Source: Chitinophagaceae bacterium (GTDB taxonomy: Bacteria; Bacteroidota; Bacteroidia; Chitinophagales; Chitinophagaceae). Taken from it: a DNA stretch of 64,000 nt. Position numbers and translations under genes: made by a program. Positions 1 to 9,995 of this stretch are shown here, piece after piece (positions within the stretch are counted from its first letter, which is position 1; each line of letters begins with the position of its first letter). The stretch spans positions 1-64,000 of the forward strand of contig CANGBH010000002.1 in NCBI GenBank assembly GCA_947451935.1, given 5' to 3'. The notes beneath the pieces were generated by a model. It was not told where the DNA came from. It ran no database searches and worked only from the letters and a program-made list of their open reading frames with translations.

Positions 1-1509
1 AATATCGCCATTGATAGTACTGACCTACCCGTTCCAAATGCTTACATAGACAGCATTCGCATAGCTGGAAATGTTGAAATCATCAATACATCAAAATGGC
101 TTAATCAGGTATTGATCAAAACCAATGATGCAGCAGCATTAGAGAAAATAAGAAATTTTCCTTTCGTTAAAAAGGAATTTGCCATTGCACAAATAGCTAT
201 CAAGAGTAAAGAATCTGGCAGACTGAATATTGGCAGACCGATAAAAAAAGAGAAAAGTCTAGAAACTTCACAGAATGTATCTTCTCTTAATTATGGCTAT
301 GCAGGTCCACAGATAACCATGCATGAAGGAGAATACCTTCACAATAAAGGATTTCAAGGAGCTGGAATAAAAATTGCAGTTCTCGATGCAGGATTCTATA
401 AATACCAAAATATACCTGCGTTTGATAGCCTACGGTTAAACAATAGAATTCTCGATACCTGGGATTTTGTTCAACAAAATAGTAGCGTTAACGAAGATGA
501 TGCTCACGGAATGTGGTGCCTATCTATATTAGCAGCAAACATTCCTGGAACGTTTGTAGGATCAGCTCCAGAGGCTAGTTACTATTTATATAGAACCGAA
601 GAAGTAGCAACTGAGTTCCCTGTTGAAGAACAAAACTGGGCATCAGCAGCCGAGCAGGCAGATAGCCTGGGAGTTGACATTATTACATCCTCCTTGGGGT
701 ATAACCAATTTGATGACACCGTATTCAATCATACCTATTCAGACATGAATGGTCGAAATACAATGATTACACGTGCAGCATCTTTTGCCATCAACAAAGG
801 AATAATTGTTACCAACAGTGCCGGAAATGATGGTGCAAAAAAATGGAAATACATTGTTGCTCCTGCAGATGGGATTGACGTGCTCACTGTTGGAGCCATA
901 AATATTCTTCAAAAAGTTGCACCCTTCTCAAGTTATGGACCTTCTTCTGATGGACGTGTAAAGCCAGATGTAACTTCAGTAGGCTGGAATACCTATTTAA
1001 TTAGTACTACTGGCGAAGTAGGTAGAGGAAGTGGAACGTCCTTTTCCAATCCAAATATTGCAGGATTAACAGCTTGTCTTTGGCAAGCATTTCCAACATT
1101 AAGTAATAAAGAAATTATAAACGCCATAAGACAAAGCAGTGATCATTATACGAACCCAGATGACCGAGTTGGATACGGCATACCAAACATGCACAAAGCA
1201 TATACTATTTTAGAAGTCATACTACAATCTAAGGAATTGAAAAAGAATCTTAAAAATGACAGGTTAAAAATATTCCCAAATCCCATTTCAAATCAGTTCA
1301 ATATTTTCTATAAGAGTGATCTTGCCGGCAAAGTGAATTTTCAACTCATAGATTTAAGCGGAAGGCTCATTCGAACAAACAGCTTTGAGTTAGTGAAAGA
1401 TTCTTACCAATTGTTCTTGATAGATAATTTGAGTAGTCTATCTCCTGGAGAATATATACTGCGCTATAATGATGGCGTGAATAGCGGAAACATCAAGCTT
1501 CTAAAGTAA
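1..1509 (+). CDS. Subtilisin-like (S8) serine protease with T9SS C-terminal sorting domain, 5' partial
   Basis: Frame 1 is open from the first base of the window, so the true start lies upstream; the first in-frame start-like codon (TTG at 112) is internal. The S8 catalytic triad is visible: Asp at 385-387 (AVLDAGF), His at 505-507 (DAHGMW) and Ser at 1039-1041 (GTSFSNP). The oxyanion Asn is at 826-828 (SAGND). The residues before the protease domain look like the end of a propeptide. The last ~80 residues (LKIFPNPISNQF onward, with LSGRLI and PGEYILRY) form a typical T9SS type A sorting domain, so the protein is predicted to cross the outer membrane by the type IX system, which removes this tail. 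The substrate is unknown; nutrient proteolysis is the usual guess. Its end overlaps the end of the convergent methyltransferase gene by 17 bases. Confidence 0.93.
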   Translation, partial: NIAIDSTDLPVPNAYIDSIRIAGNVEIINTSKWLNQVLIKTNDAAALEKIRNFPFVKKEFAIAQIAIKSKESGRLNIGRPIKKEKSLETSQNVSSLNYGYAGPQITMHEGEYLHNKGFQGAGIKIAVLDAGFYKYQNIPAFDSLRLNNRILDTWDFVQQNSSVNEDDAHGMWCLSILAANIPGTFVGSAPEASYYLYRTEEVATEFPVEEQNWASAAEQADSLGVDIITSSLGYNQFDDTVFNHTYSDMNGRNTMITRAASFAINKGIIVTNSAGNDGAKKWKYIVAPADGIDVLTVGAINILQKVAPFSSYGPSSDGRVKPDVTSVGWNTYLISTTGEVGRGSGTSFSNPNIAGLTACLWQAFPTLSNKEIINAIRQSSDHYTNPDDRVGYGIPNMHKAYTILEVILQSKELKKNLKNDRLKIFPNPISNQFNIFYKSDLAGKVNFQLIDLSGRLIRTNSFELVKDSYQLFLIDNLSSLSPGEYILRYNDGVNSGNIKLLK

Positions 1510-2701
1510 GTAATGCCGCGTAAAGTTTATCCCCTTGTAGCTCGGAATCATTTTCAACAAGCATGCCACGCTTCAATAATTTAAGAGGTGTATCGTTTAA
1601 AATCAGATCAATTACTTGATCATTTTCGATTGTAAAAACAGAACATGTAACATAAAGCAGAAATCCTCCTTTTTGCAAAAACGGAATTACTGTCTTTATG
1701 ATAGAAACTTGTTTTTGATGAAAAACAACTAGATCTTGCTCATCAAAAGAACGAAGTGATTCAGGGTTTCTTCCCCAAGTACCTGAACCAGAACAGGGCA
1801 CATCAGCCAATATTAATTTAAACCCTTTCTTTGGTATACTTTTTATGACGGTTGAATTAGCATCATTTGACTCAAGGTCTACATTGAATATATTCGCAGC
1901 TCTAATTTTTGCCTGCTTCAATCGAAGTTTTAAGTCAACCAAAATAGATTCCCTAACATCAGATACATATAAATCAGCCTTCTTGTAGGTATCATGCAGT
2001 AAAATAGACTTTCCTCCCCCACCTGCACAGGCATCCCACATAGGAAATGCATCATCGTTCAGGTCAGGTAAAAAAGCCTGAGTTTGCTGTGAATTTAAGT
2101 CTTGTACAACATAATCATTATTCACTTCCAATAAATTCTCCAAATTACTATGTCCATTAATCAGTAAACAACTGGGATTTATTTCCGTGAAGTCAATGTT
2201 GGCCTCCTTTAATTTATTCATCACTACATCATTCCTACCTGGTCTAATGCGAATAAAGAAAGAAGGTTTTATAAGATGTGATTTTCTAAACTGATCCGAT
2301 TCTAATGCAGCATCTACTTGAGATGAAAAGGGGAAAATCTTAGTTTCATCAAACGATGAATAGATAGACTTGATGAAGTTTATTTTAAGATCAATTGAAT
2401 TAGTCAATTCATCAATCCAACTTGGCTGTACTAAAGACAAATAACCATTGTCTTGTGAATGAGTAAGAAAGAAACCAATTTGCAATTGATCATCCAATGT
2501 ATACTTCTCAGCAGACTTGCCAATTCGGAAAAAACCGTAACAGAAATCTGAAATAACTTTCCTGTCTCTTGATCCAAATTTGTGATGCTGCTTAAAATAT
2601 TTTTTTAAATACGCAGCAAAGGGTTCAGCATACTTATACGAAGCTAGTAAGGCTGATGCTGTTTTTTGATATGACATGAAATAACCATTCAATGAAGCCA
2701 T
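1493..2701 (-). CDS. RsmB/NOP-family rRNA (cytosine-C5) methyltransferase
   Basis: 402 aa. SAM-dependent RNA m5C methyltransferase of the RsmB/Nop2/Sun family, probably acting on 16S rRNA. Motif I for SAM binding is DACAGGGGKS at residues 223-232. Motif IV is DVPCSGSG with Cys303, and motif VI is VTCSVF with Cys353; these two cysteines are the release and nucleophile residues of the family. Residues 1-70 resemble the NusB-like N-terminal part of RsmB. Met9 (MSYQKT) is an alternative start. It lies 24 bases after sucB and is probably the last gene of a sucA-sucB transcript. Which rRNA position is modified cannot be decided from sequence alone, so no symbol is given. Confidence 0.88.
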   Translation of the reverse strand: MASLNGYFMSYQKTASALLASYKYAEPFAAYLKKYFKQHHKFGSRDRKVISDFCYGFFRIGKSAEKYTLDDQLQIGFFLTHSQDNGYLSLVQPSWIDELTNSIDLKINFIKSIYSSFDETKIFPFSSQVDAALESDQFRKSHLIKPSFFIRIRPGRNDVVMNKLKEANIDFTEINPSCLLINGHSNLENLLEVNNDYVVQDLNSQQTQAFLPDLNDDAFPMWDACAGGGGKSILLHDTYKKADLYVSDVRESILVDLKLRLKQAKIRAANIFNVDLESNDANSTVIKSIPKKGFKLILADVPCSGSGTWGRNPESLRSFDEQDLVVFHQKQVSIIKTVIPFLQKGGFLLYVTCSVFTIENDQVIDLILNDTPLKLLKRGMLVENDSELQGDKLYAALLTLEA

Positions 2702-2725
2702 ATCAAGTAATTTTTTTGATTGAAA

Positions 2726-3931
2726 TTATAACTCCAACAAGGACTTTACAGGATCTTTCCCGAAAAGCATTAATGCAGGATTCTCAAGAAGTTCCTTAAC
2801 CCTAACTAAGAATCCAACACTTTCCCTACCATCAATAATTCGATGATCATAGCTAAGCGCAAGATACATCATAGGGCGTGCCACAATTTGTCCACTTACA
2901 ACCACGGCACGCTCTTCAATTTTATGCATTCCTAGAATAGCAGATTGAGGGATATTAATAATTGGAGTACTCATCAATGAACCAAAAACACCACCATTAG
3001 TGATGGTAAAGGTTCCGCCTTGCATTTCTTCCATGCTGAGCTTATTCTCTCTTGCTTTGGTAGCTAATTCAACAACACGCTTTTCGATATCAGCCATGGA
3101 TAGACTTTCTGCATTACGAATAACTGGAACCACTAATCCTTTCGGAGCAGATACGGCAATGGATATATCACAATAATCATGGTATATGATCTCATCATTA
3201 CTTAAGTACGCATTTACAGCTGGCCACTCTTGTAATGCATATGCACAGGCCTTTGTAAAGAAACTCATGAATCCAAGGTTAACCCCATGTGCTTCTTTAA
3301 ATTTATCTTTAAATGAAGCGCGCACTTCCATGATCTTACTCATATCAACCTCATTAAATGTAGTTAACATGGCAGTTGTATTCTTAGCTTCCACAAGTCT
3401 ACGGGAAACTGTTTTCCTCAATTGACTCATCTTTTCTTTTCGTTCTTCTCTGCTAAATAACACGGTTCCAGATTTACGTCCAGGTTGAGTTAATGCTTCA
3501 AGAACATCTTGCTTTAATATTTTACCCCCTGAGCCTGATGCAGCGATGGACTTCGTATCAATTTTTTTATCTGCAATAATAGCAGCAGCCACTGGGCTTG
3601 CTTTTACATCTTGCTTGGAAGTTGATTTATCTGCTGCTGCTGCTGGAGCATCTTTTTTCTTAACCTCCTCAACTGGTGCAGCTGAAGCAGGCTTAGCTGC
3701 TTTATCATCAATTTTACACACAACATCTCCGATAGCCAGTGTTTCACCTTCTTTCACAATAATGTGTAGAACACCTGCTTGTTCAGCATTAATTTCAAAT
3801 GTCGCTTTCTCACTTTCCATTTCAGCAAGAACTTCATCGCGTTCAACCCACTCTCCATCCTTCTTAAGCCATTTTGCTAGACTAACTTCGCTTATTGATT
3901 CTCCGACTGTTGGCACTTTAATTTCTATCAT
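2726..3931 (-). CDS. sucB: 2-oxoglutarate dehydrogenase E2, dihydrolipoyllysine succinyltransferase
   Basis: 401 aa. Transfers the succinyl group from E1 to CoA in the 2-oxoglutarate dehydrogenase complex of the TCA cycle. Domain order is clear. A single lipoyl domain occupies residues 1-75, with the lipoylated Lys42 in ESEKAT. An Ala/Pro/Lys-rich linker follows. The peripheral subunit-binding domain lies at about 111-147. The catalytic acetyltransferase domain contains DHRIIDG, with the catalytic His near residue 363. Start [12 protein letters not shown] is the family norm. It follows sucA by 33 bases on the same strand. The E3 gene (lpd) is not in the window. Confidence 0.96.
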   Translation of the reverse strand: MIEIKVPTVGESISEVSLAKWLKKDGEWVERDEVLAEMESEKATFEINAEQAGVLHIIVKEGETLAIGDVVCKIDDKAAKPASAAPVEEVKKKDAPAAAADKSTSKQDVKASPVAAAIIADKKIDTKSIAASGSGGKILKQDVLEALTQPGRKSGTVLFSREERKEKMSQLRKTVSRRLVEAKNTTAMLTTFNEVDMSKIMEVRASFKDKFKEAHGVNLGFMSFFTKACAYALQEWPAVNAYLSNDEIIYHDYCDISIAVSAPKGLVVPVIRNAESLSMADIEKRVVELATKARENKLSMEEMQGGTFTITNGGVFGSLMSTPIINIPQSAILGMHKIEERAVVVSGQIVARPMMYLALSYDHRIIDGRESVGFLVRVKELLENPALMLFGKDPVKSLLEL

Positions 3932-3964
3932 ACAATTCGTTTGATTGATTCAACTATTTTTTTA

Positions 3965-6697
3965 TCAGAATGTAAAAGCATTCGTTAAGATACTTAATTG
4001 TTCGGCAGCATGAACCTTACTAAATCCTGTTGCTGTTGCTGCGCTAGCCGTCCTACTTAGAATGTCAAACTGAATAGCATTCAAATTCATCTTTAAAAAT
4101 GAAGCTGCACCCATATTCAATGGTTCTTCCTGAACCCAAACCCAGTTTGCATTTTTATATTTATCCTTCAATGCTTCAAGTTGTTTAGTAGGCAATGGAT
4201 ACAATTGTTCAACACGAATAATAGCAAATTCTTCCGTTGGATTTTTTGCTCTATACTCGTTTAAATCAAAATATATTTTACCACTACAGAATAAAACACG
4301 TTTTACTTTTTTTGAAACCGCCTGATCATCATCAATCACTTCCTTGAATTTACCTTTCGTGAATTCAGTTAACTCAGAATATGAACCTGGATGCCTAAGA
4401 TTTGCCTTAGGAGAAAAATTAATAAGTGGTTTTCTAAAAGACCAAGAAAGTTGTCTTCTTAAGGCATGGAAGAAGTTAGATGCTGTAGTAATGTTTGTGA
4501 TCACTATATTCAGTTCAGCACACATTTGAAGATAACGTTCCATTCTCGCACTACTGTGTTCTGGACCTTGTCCTTCGTATCCATGTGGTAGCAACATCAC
4601 TACCCCATTCATCCTATTCCATTTTTGTTCTGCACTAGAAATGAATTGATCAATCATTGTTTGAGCGCCATTTGAAAAGTCTCCAAACTGAGCTTCCCAA
4701 ATCACCAGTACAGCTGGATTAGCTAATGCATAACCGTACTCAAATCCAAGTACACCATATTCACTTAGCAATGAATTATAAATCCTAAATTTCCCCTTTC
4801 CGCCTGGGGTATTTTCAACTCGATTATATTGCGCATCAGTAACTTCATCCATCAACACTGCATGACGATGACTAAACGTACCACGCTTCACATCCTGACC
4901 ACTCATGCGCACTTCCTTTCCTTCAAAAAGAAGACTTGAATAAGCAAGGAGCTCAGCGGTAGCCCAATCCACCTTATTATCCTTTGAAAGCAAGATAACT
5001 TTATCCTGAATGAGTTTTTCGATTTTCTTTAATGGCTTGAATTCTGCTGGTATCTGCATTAAAGCATCAAACAAGAATCGAAAATCTTTTTCCTTAATTG
5101 AGGTATCTGGTGAAACATCAAAATCCTCAGATGTAGCTTTTCTCAAACTACGCCATACCAACTCAGGGGCTTGATATTTATATGGAAGTGGATTTTGCTT
5201 TATCTCATCAAGTCTTTCTTGTAAATCAGACCAAAATTTCTTTTCCATCTCGGTAGCTAGCGAACGCATTTCTGGATTCTCATGCTGCTGGAGATAGTTC
5301 AAATACATTTCTCTAGGATTGGGATGCTTCTCAATAATTGAGTACAGATGAGGTTGAGTGAATTTCGGATCATCGCCTTCATTATGTCCATGTCTTCTGT
5401 AACAAACCATATCCACAAAAACATCACTGTTGAATTCTTGTCGATAGCGAGTAGCGATTTCCATACACTTAATAACGGCTTCTGGATCATCGCCATTCAC
5501 ATGCATAACTGGCGCTTGCACCATTGCAGCAAGTGAAGTACAATAATCAGACGTCCTAGCATCTTCAAAGTTTGTGGTAAATCCGATTTGATTATTGATT
5601 ACAAAATGAATTGTTCCACCCGTAGAGTAGCCATCGAGGCCGGACATTTGTAAAATCTCATACACAATGCCTTGACCTGCTACGGAGGCATCTCCATGAA
5701 TCAATACAGGTAAAATTGCATCGTATTTACTAGCATACATCACATCGGCTTTGGCCCTTGAAAATCCTAATACAACTGGATCAACTGCTTCAAGGTGGGA
5801 AGGATTTGGCATCAATTTCAGAGAAATTGTTTTGCCTGAAGTAGTTTCCACTTCACTACCATAACCTAAATGATATTTTACATCCCCACTACCCATGGTT
5901 TGGTCTGGTGTTGACTTCCCTTCAAATTCACTAAAAATTTCTTCATATGTTTTACCCATGATATTGGCTAGTACATTGAGTCTTCCCCTATGCGCCATGC
6001 CTATTACCACTTCCTGTACATCATTTTCACAAGCAATGTTGATCATTGCATCTAGAGCAGCTATGGTAGTTTCACCCCCTTCAAGAGAGAAACGTTTTTG
6101 ACCAATATATTTTGTGTGTAAAAATTTTTCGAAAATCACACCTTGATTTAGTTTTTCAAGGATACGCTTCTTTTTATCCAATGAGATTGGCTGGGTAAAA
6201 TTCAACTCCATCTCCTTGGTTAAAAAATCAATCTTAGCCTGGTTGCTGATGTATTTGAATTCTATACCAACATGATTGGCATAACATTTTTCTAAATGAC
6301 TTTGAATCTCCTTCAGTGTTGTGGTACCTAATCCGATTAGATTACCTGCAAAAAAACGAGCATTTAAATCGGTATCAGACAAGCCAAAGAAACCAAGATC
6401 AAGATTAGCCTGACGGTCCTTTCGGGTTCTTATCGGATTTGTTTTAGCAATAAGATGGCCCTTGTTACGGTAGCCTAAGATTAAGCGATAAACACCAAGT
6501 TCCTTTTTCCAATCAACAGAAGCATCTACAGCTTGTATTGGCGAATCCGAACCCTTTAATGTTGAAACGGCAAAATCAAACCCCTCAAAGAACTTTCTCA
6601 AATCCGGGTCAATACTCTCTGGAGACCTAGAAAAATCTTGATAAAGCTGCTCAATATACGATGGGTGGGATGCTGTGATATAGGAAAAGTCCTTCAT
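3965..6697 (-). CDS. sucA: 2-oxoglutarate dehydrogenase E1 component
   Basis: 910 aa, close to the usual length of about 930. Thiamine-diphosphate-dependent decarboxylation of 2-oxoglutarate and transfer to the lipoyl group of SucB. The N-terminal segment (SYIEQLYQDFSRSPESID) matches the short E2-contacting region of OdhA/SucA. GMAHRGRLNVL is at residues 233-243 and the cofactor-binding region HGDASVAGQG at 334-343, followed by NNQIGFTT. The C-terminal half holds the transketolase-like domain. It heads the leftward sucA-sucB-methyltransferase set. The 179-base gap to rpsT must hold its promoter. On the minus strand there is an AACTTTTG resembling a -7 box, with one mismatch, about 30 bases before the start. 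Confidence 0.97.
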   Translation of the reverse strand: MKDFSYITASHPSYIEQLYQDFSRSPESIDPDLRKFFEGFDFAVSTLKGSDSPIQAVDASVDWKKELGVYRLILGYRNKGHLIAKTNPIRTRKDRQANLDLGFFGLSDTDLNARFFAGNLIGLGTTTLKEIQSHLEKCYANHVGIEFKYISNQAKIDFLTKEMELNFTQPISLDKKKRILEKLNQGVIFEKFLHTKYIGQKRFSLEGGETTIAALDAMINIACENDVQEVVIGMAHRGRLNVLANIMGKTYEEIFSEFEGKSTPDQTMGSGDVKYHLGYGSEVETTSGKTISLKLMPNPSHLEAVDPVVLGFSRAKADVMYASKYDAILPVLIHGDASVAGQGIVYEILQMSGLDGYSTGGTIHFVINNQIGFTTNFEDARTSDYCTSLAAMVQAPVMHVNGDDPEAVIKCMEIATRYRQEFNSDVFVDMVCYRRHGHNEGDDPKFTQPHLYSIIEKHPNPREMYLNYLQQHENPEMRSLATEMEKKFWSDLQERLDEIKQNPLPYKYQAPELVWRSLRKATSEDFDVSPDTSIKEKDFRFLFDALMQIPAEFKPLKKIEKLIQDKVILLSKDNKVDWATAELLAYSSLLFEGKEVRMSGQDVKRGTFSHRHAVLMDEVTDAQYNRVENTPGGKGKFRIYNSLLSEYGVLGFEYGYALANPAVLVIWEAQFGDFSNGAQTMIDQFISSAEQKWNRMNGVVMLLPHGYEGQGPEHSSARMERYLQMCAELNIVITNITTASNFFHALRRQLSWSFRKPLINFSPKANLRHPGSYSELTEFTKGKFKEVIDDDQAVSKKVKRVLFCSGKIYFDLNEYRAKNPTEEFAIIRVEQLYPLPTKQLEALKDKYKNANWVWVQEEPLNMGAASFLKMNLNAIQFDILSRTASAATATGFSKVHAAEQLSILTNAFTF

Positions 6698-6816
6698 GGA
6701 AAGAGAAGATATAAATTAATAGACAAAAGTTTGGCAAATATCGTTCATTTAGTCCGAAAAAATAACAGGAATATTTAGCAAATAAGCAGGATTTTGAAGA
6801 CAAATTGAGTATATTT

Positions 6817-6847
6817 TTGGTGGATATGCTGAGTATTACTACCTTCG
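6817..6847 (+). promoter_or_regulatory. Predicted promoter of rpsT
   Basis: A TTG (6817-6819) and TACCTTCG (6840-6847) are separated by 20 bases, fitting the Bacteroidota pattern TTG-N17-23-TANNTTTG with one mismatch in the -7 element. The predicted transcript would begin about 25 bases before the rpsT start. Confidence 0.55.
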
Positions 6848-6876
6848 CATCCCGATAAAAGAAAAATTAAGAAAGG

Positions 6877-7131
6877 ATGGCAAATCACAAGGCAACGAAA
6901 AAAGATGTACGTCAAGTAGCAAAACGCAGAGAGCAAAATCGTTATGTTGGTAAAACAACCCGTAATGCTATGCGTGATTTACGCGCAACAACTGATTCAG
7001 CAGCTGCAAATGAAAATTTACCAGCTGTATTGAGCAAAATTGATAAACTAGCTAAGAAAGGAGTTATTCATAAAAACAAGGCTGCAAACCTTAAAAGCTC
7101 GTTGACGAAAGCTATTGCCAAAATAGCTTAA
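6877..7131 (+). CDS. rpsT: 30S ribosomal protein S20
   Basis: 84 aa, standard length for S20. It binds 16S rRNA early in 30S assembly. Start [13 protein letters not shown] and the Lys/Arg/Ala-rich helical composition match the family. Unlike most genes here, the start is preceded by a purine-rich AAGAAAGG that could act as a ribosome binding site. A predicted promoter and a strong terminator flank the gene, so it is likely monocistronic. Confidence 0.97.
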   Translation: MANHKATKKDVRQVAKRREQNRYVGKTTRNAMRDLRATTDSAAANENLPAVLSKIDKLAKKGVIHKNKAANLKSSLTKAIAKIA

Positions 7132-7150
7132 TCACACAGAAATCATTCAA

Positions 7151-7186
7151 AAAGGAGAATATCAACTAGATATTCTCCTTTTTTTT
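7151..7186 (+). terminator. Intrinsic terminator after rpsT
   Basis: Perfect 13-bp stem (7151-7163 with 7169-7181, AAAGGAGAATATC and its complement), a 5-base loop and a run of T. Confidence 0.93.
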
Positions 7187-7221
7187 AGCCTCTATGTCAT
7201 TAAAGTGCTTTGTCTAAGACT

Positions 7222-7229
7222 TATCTTCG
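7222..7229 (+). promoter_or_regulatory. Predicted -7 element of guaA
   Basis: TATCTTCG ends only 8 bases before the guaA ATG at 7238. This is a TANNTTTG-type element with one mismatch, and no clear -33 TTG is visible at the right distance. If it is real, the mRNA starts almost at the start codon. Confidence 0.45.
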
Positions 7230-7237
7230 CAGTCTCT

Positions 7238-8773
7238 ATGACAGAAAAAATTATAATCCTCGATTTTGGTTCCCAGTATACGCAACTAATAGCCAGAGCT
7301 GTAAGGGAAGCCAATGTTTATTGCGAAATCATTCCATACCATAAGGAAGTTAGTTTTGGACCAGACTTAAAAGGGATAATTCTATCAGGATCTCCCTTTT
7401 CAGTAAATGACCCTAATGCTCCACTTATTGATATCAAGGCATTAGCCTCAAAACACCATATTCTTGGACTTTGCTATGGAGCACAATTGATTTCTAAATA
7501 TTTTGGTGGTCGTGTTGAAAAATCAGAAAAAAGAGAATTTGGTAGAGCCATCTTGCAAAAAAATGTGGAAGACCGTTTACTCAACGAAGTTCCAGCCACA
7601 TCACAAGTATGGATGAGCCATGGCGATTCCATCTTAGCACTTCCTGAAAACGCACAATTGCTGGCTACCACAAATTCAATTCCCGTGGCCGCCTTTAAAG
7701 TGAATGAAACTGACTGTCATGAAATTTTTGGACTACAATTTCATCCTGAAGTGTATCATTCAGAATTCGGAAAAAAGATTATTCAAAACTTCTTATACTC
7801 GATTTGTGGATGTTCAGGTGATTGGACGCCAGCTCACTTCATTACGGATACCGTAAATTCATTAAAAGAACATATTGGAGATCGTAAGGTTGTTATGGGA
7901 TTGAGTGGTGGTGTTGACTCTACCGTTGCTGCAACCCTTATCCACCGTGCAATTGGAAAGAATTTATTCGGGATCTTTGTAGACAATGGATTATTAAGAA
8001 AAAACGAATTTGAATCCGTATTGAAAACATATGAACAGCTTGACCTAAACGTCAAAGGTGTTGATGCAAAAAAAGTTTTCTATGATGCCCTCACTGGGCT
8101 ATCTAATCCAGAGGATAAGCGAAAAGCTATAGGTAGAACGTTTATTGAGGTATTTGATAAAGAGTCTCATGAGCTAACAGATATTTCCTTTTTAGGGCAA
8201 GGCACGATTTATCCCGATGTGATTGAAAGTGTTTCGGTACATGGTCCATCAGTTACCATCAAATCACACCATAATGTTGGTGGACTGCCTGAAACCATGA
8301 AGCTAAAACTGATCGAACCCTTGAGGTCCTTATTCAAGGATGAGGTTAGAAAAGTAGGCTTAGAACTTGGCATTCCAGATGATTTATTATTTAGGCATCC
8401 GTTTCCTGGTCCTGGATTAGCCATCCGCATTTTAGGAGAAATAACTGAAGATAAAGTTAGACTGCTTCAAGCGGCAGATGATATCTACATAGAATCATTA
8501 AAGAAGCATTCACTATATGATAAAGTATGGCAGGCTGGCGCTATACTACTTCCTGTAAAATCGGTTGGTGTAATGGGTGATGAGAGAACCTATGAATTTA
8601 CTGTTGCCCTCAGGGCCGTAACATCAGTAGATGGTATGACAGCTGATTGGGCTCATCTCCCCTATGAATTTTTAGGTGAAGTATCAAACGAAATCATCAA
8701 TCAAGTAAGAGGAATCAATCGTGTTGTATACGACATTTCGAGCAAGCCTCCAGCAACCATTGAATGGGAGTAA
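7238..8773 (+). CDS. guaA: GMP synthase (glutamine-hydrolysing)
   Basis: 511 aa. Converts XMP to GMP using glutamine and ATP. The class I amidotransferase domain comes first, with nucleophile Cys79 in LGLCYGAQ and the His169/Glu171 pair in FHPEV. The ATP pyrophosphatase loop SGGVDS is at residues 223-228. The C-terminal dimerisation domain ends in the family signature [12 protein letters not shown] longer reading from GTG at 7205 adds 11 residues ([10 protein letters not shown]) that are foreign to the family and would run through the predicted -7 box, so ATG 7238 is chosen. Confidence 0.97.
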   Translation: MTEKIIILDFGSQYTQLIARAVREANVYCEIIPYHKEVSFGPDLKGIILSGSPFSVNDPNAPLIDIKALASKHHILGLCYGAQLISKYFGGRVEKSEKREFGRAILQKNVEDRLLNEVPATSQVWMSHGDSILALPENAQLLATTNSIPVAAFKVNETDCHEIFGLQFHPEVYHSEFGKKIIQNFLYSICGCSGDWTPAHFITDTVNSLKEHIGDRKVVMGLSGGVDSTVAATLIHRAIGKNLFGIFVDNGLLRKNEFESVLKTYEQLDLNVKGVDAKKVFYDALTGLSNPEDKRKAIGRTFIEVFDKESHELTDISFLGQGTIYPDVIESVSVHGPSVTIKSHHNVGGLPETMKLKLIEPLRSLFKDEVRKVGLELGIPDDLLFRHPFPGPGLAIRILGEITEDKVRLLQAADDIYIESLKKHSLYDKVWQAGAILLPVKSVGVMGDERTYEFTVALRAVTSVDGMTADWAHLPYEFLGEVSNEIINQVRGINRVVYDISSKPPATIEWE

Positions 8774-8807
8774 TTAGTAGTGGGATTAGTTGTTATCAGT
8801 ATCTGAT

Positions 8808-9902
8808 CTAATCAACCCAATCTGCTATGAATATATTCGTATCGCGCGTTCCTCCGTTGTTCCTATTTGAACAAAAGAGAATTTTTTTGCCGTCAGCACT
8901 AAACATTGGAAATGCGTCAAAGCCTTTATCTCGGCTAATTTTTGTAAGCTGAGTTCCATCTTCCTTCATGGTATAGAGATTGAATGGAAATCCACGTTTG
9001 TATTCATGATTTGAGGCAAAAATAATTGTCTTGTTATCTGGCATATAGGCAGGCGCCCAATTTGCTTGACCAAAGCTACTTACCTGTTTAATATCTGAGC
9101 CGTCTGCGTTGGCAATATAAACTTCCATGCTAGTAGGTGCTACTAAGTTTTCTTTCAACAAGTCTTTATATTCTTGGATATCCTTTTCGGATTTAGGTCT
9201 AGATGCACGCCAGATTAGTTTCTTGCCATCAGGACTAAACCAAGCACCTCCATCATATCCCAGTTGATTGGTAATTCGTATTGTTTTTCCGGTTTTTAGG
9301 TTCATCGTATACAGCTCAATATCTCCATCACGTGTTGAGGTAAAGACCATTGTTTTACCATCGGGAGAAATGGTGGCTTCGGCATCATATCCGGGAGTAT
9401 TAGTAAGCTGCTTAGTAATGTTTCCATTTAAATCAGAAATAAAAATATCAAACGAAGAATACAACGGCCAGATATACTTATTACCATATTTTGACCTGTC
9501 GGGAACAGGAGGACAATTCTCATCCCCTAGGTGTGTTGAGGCATATAAAACATGCTTACCGTCCTTTAAAAAAGCCCCACATGTCGTTCTTCCTTTTCCA
9601 GAGCTAATCATGCGTGGCTCAAATTTTTCTTCAGGGCTGGCAGGAATTTTAGCGATAAAAATTTGATCGCAAGGAATATTTTCTTTGGGATTTGTTCGTT
9701 GAAATACAAGCCATTGACCATCAAAACTAAAATAGGCTTCTGCATTATCTCCACCGAATGTCAACTGACGTAAGTTCTTAAAATGTGTTTCCTCTTTATA
9801 GTGCAATGTATCTGCAGCGACAGCATGTTGAGCGAAAACAGAATTGCTTGAGATCACCTGTAAGAGCAGCAAAACCGAAAAGGAAAGCATATTAGATTTC
9901 AT
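8808..9902 (-). CDS. Secreted TolB/PD40-type beta-propeller protein
   Basis: 364 aa. A signal peptide (residues 1-24, ending SVFAQ) is followed by repeated WD40-like PD40 blades: AYFSFDGQW, ATISPDGKTMVFTSTRDGD, AWFSPDGKKLIW, PMFSADGKKILFCSNR. Each has the S-x-DG-K core of TolB-like propellers. Such proteins bind peptides, sugars or partner proteins in the periplasm or at the surface. There is no lipobox and no fused catalytic domain. The specific role is unknown. It is convergent with guaA and divergent from the TPR lipoprotein, so it is probably transcribed alone. Confidence 0.85.
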   Translation of the reverse strand: MKSNMLSFSVLLLLQVISSNSVFAQHAVAADTLHYKEETHFKNLRQLTFGGDNAEAYFSFDGQWLVFQRTNPKENIPCDQIFIAKIPASPEEKFEPRMISSGKGRTTCGAFLKDGKHVLYASTHLGDENCPPVPDRSKYGNKYIWPLYSSFDIFISDLNGNITKQLTNTPGYDAEATISPDGKTMVFTSTRDGDIELYTMNLKTGKTIRITNQLGYDGGAWFSPDGKKLIWRASRPKSEKDIQEYKDLLKENLVAPTSMEVYIANADGSDIKQVSSFGQANWAPAYMPDNKTIIFASNHEYKRGFPFNLYTMKEDGTQLTKISRDKGFDAFPMFSADGKKILFCSNRNNGGTRDTNIFIADWVD

Positions 9903-9959
9903 AATGAAGCATTAATTATTGCTAAAGTAAGCAGTAATTTGGGCTTATTTATCATCAAC

Positions 9960-9992
9960 TTGTAAAAAAACAACGGCTATTCCTTAATTTTG
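9960..9992 (+). promoter_or_regulatory. Predicted promoter of the TPR lipoprotein-rpe pair
   Basis: TTG at 9960-9962 and an exact TANNTTTG match, TAATTTTG at 9985-9992, are separated by 22 bases. The start codon at 9996 follows at once, implying a leaderless or nearly leaderless mRNA. Confidence 0.55.
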
Positions 9993-9995
9993 GGT

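Noticed and set aside
3546..3944. 132-codon ORF antisense to sucB
   Set aside because: It mirrors the Ala/Lys-rich linker and lipoyl domain of SucB; there is no family signal and no promoter.
7205..7237. GTG start giving an 11-residue extension of guaA
   Set aside because: The extension is foreign to the GuaA family and contains the predicted -7 element.
8784..8813. Terminator between guaA and the beta-propeller gene
   Set aside because: GATTAG/CTAATC with inner ATCAG/CTGAT can pair, but the stem is bulged and has no T-tract on either strand.
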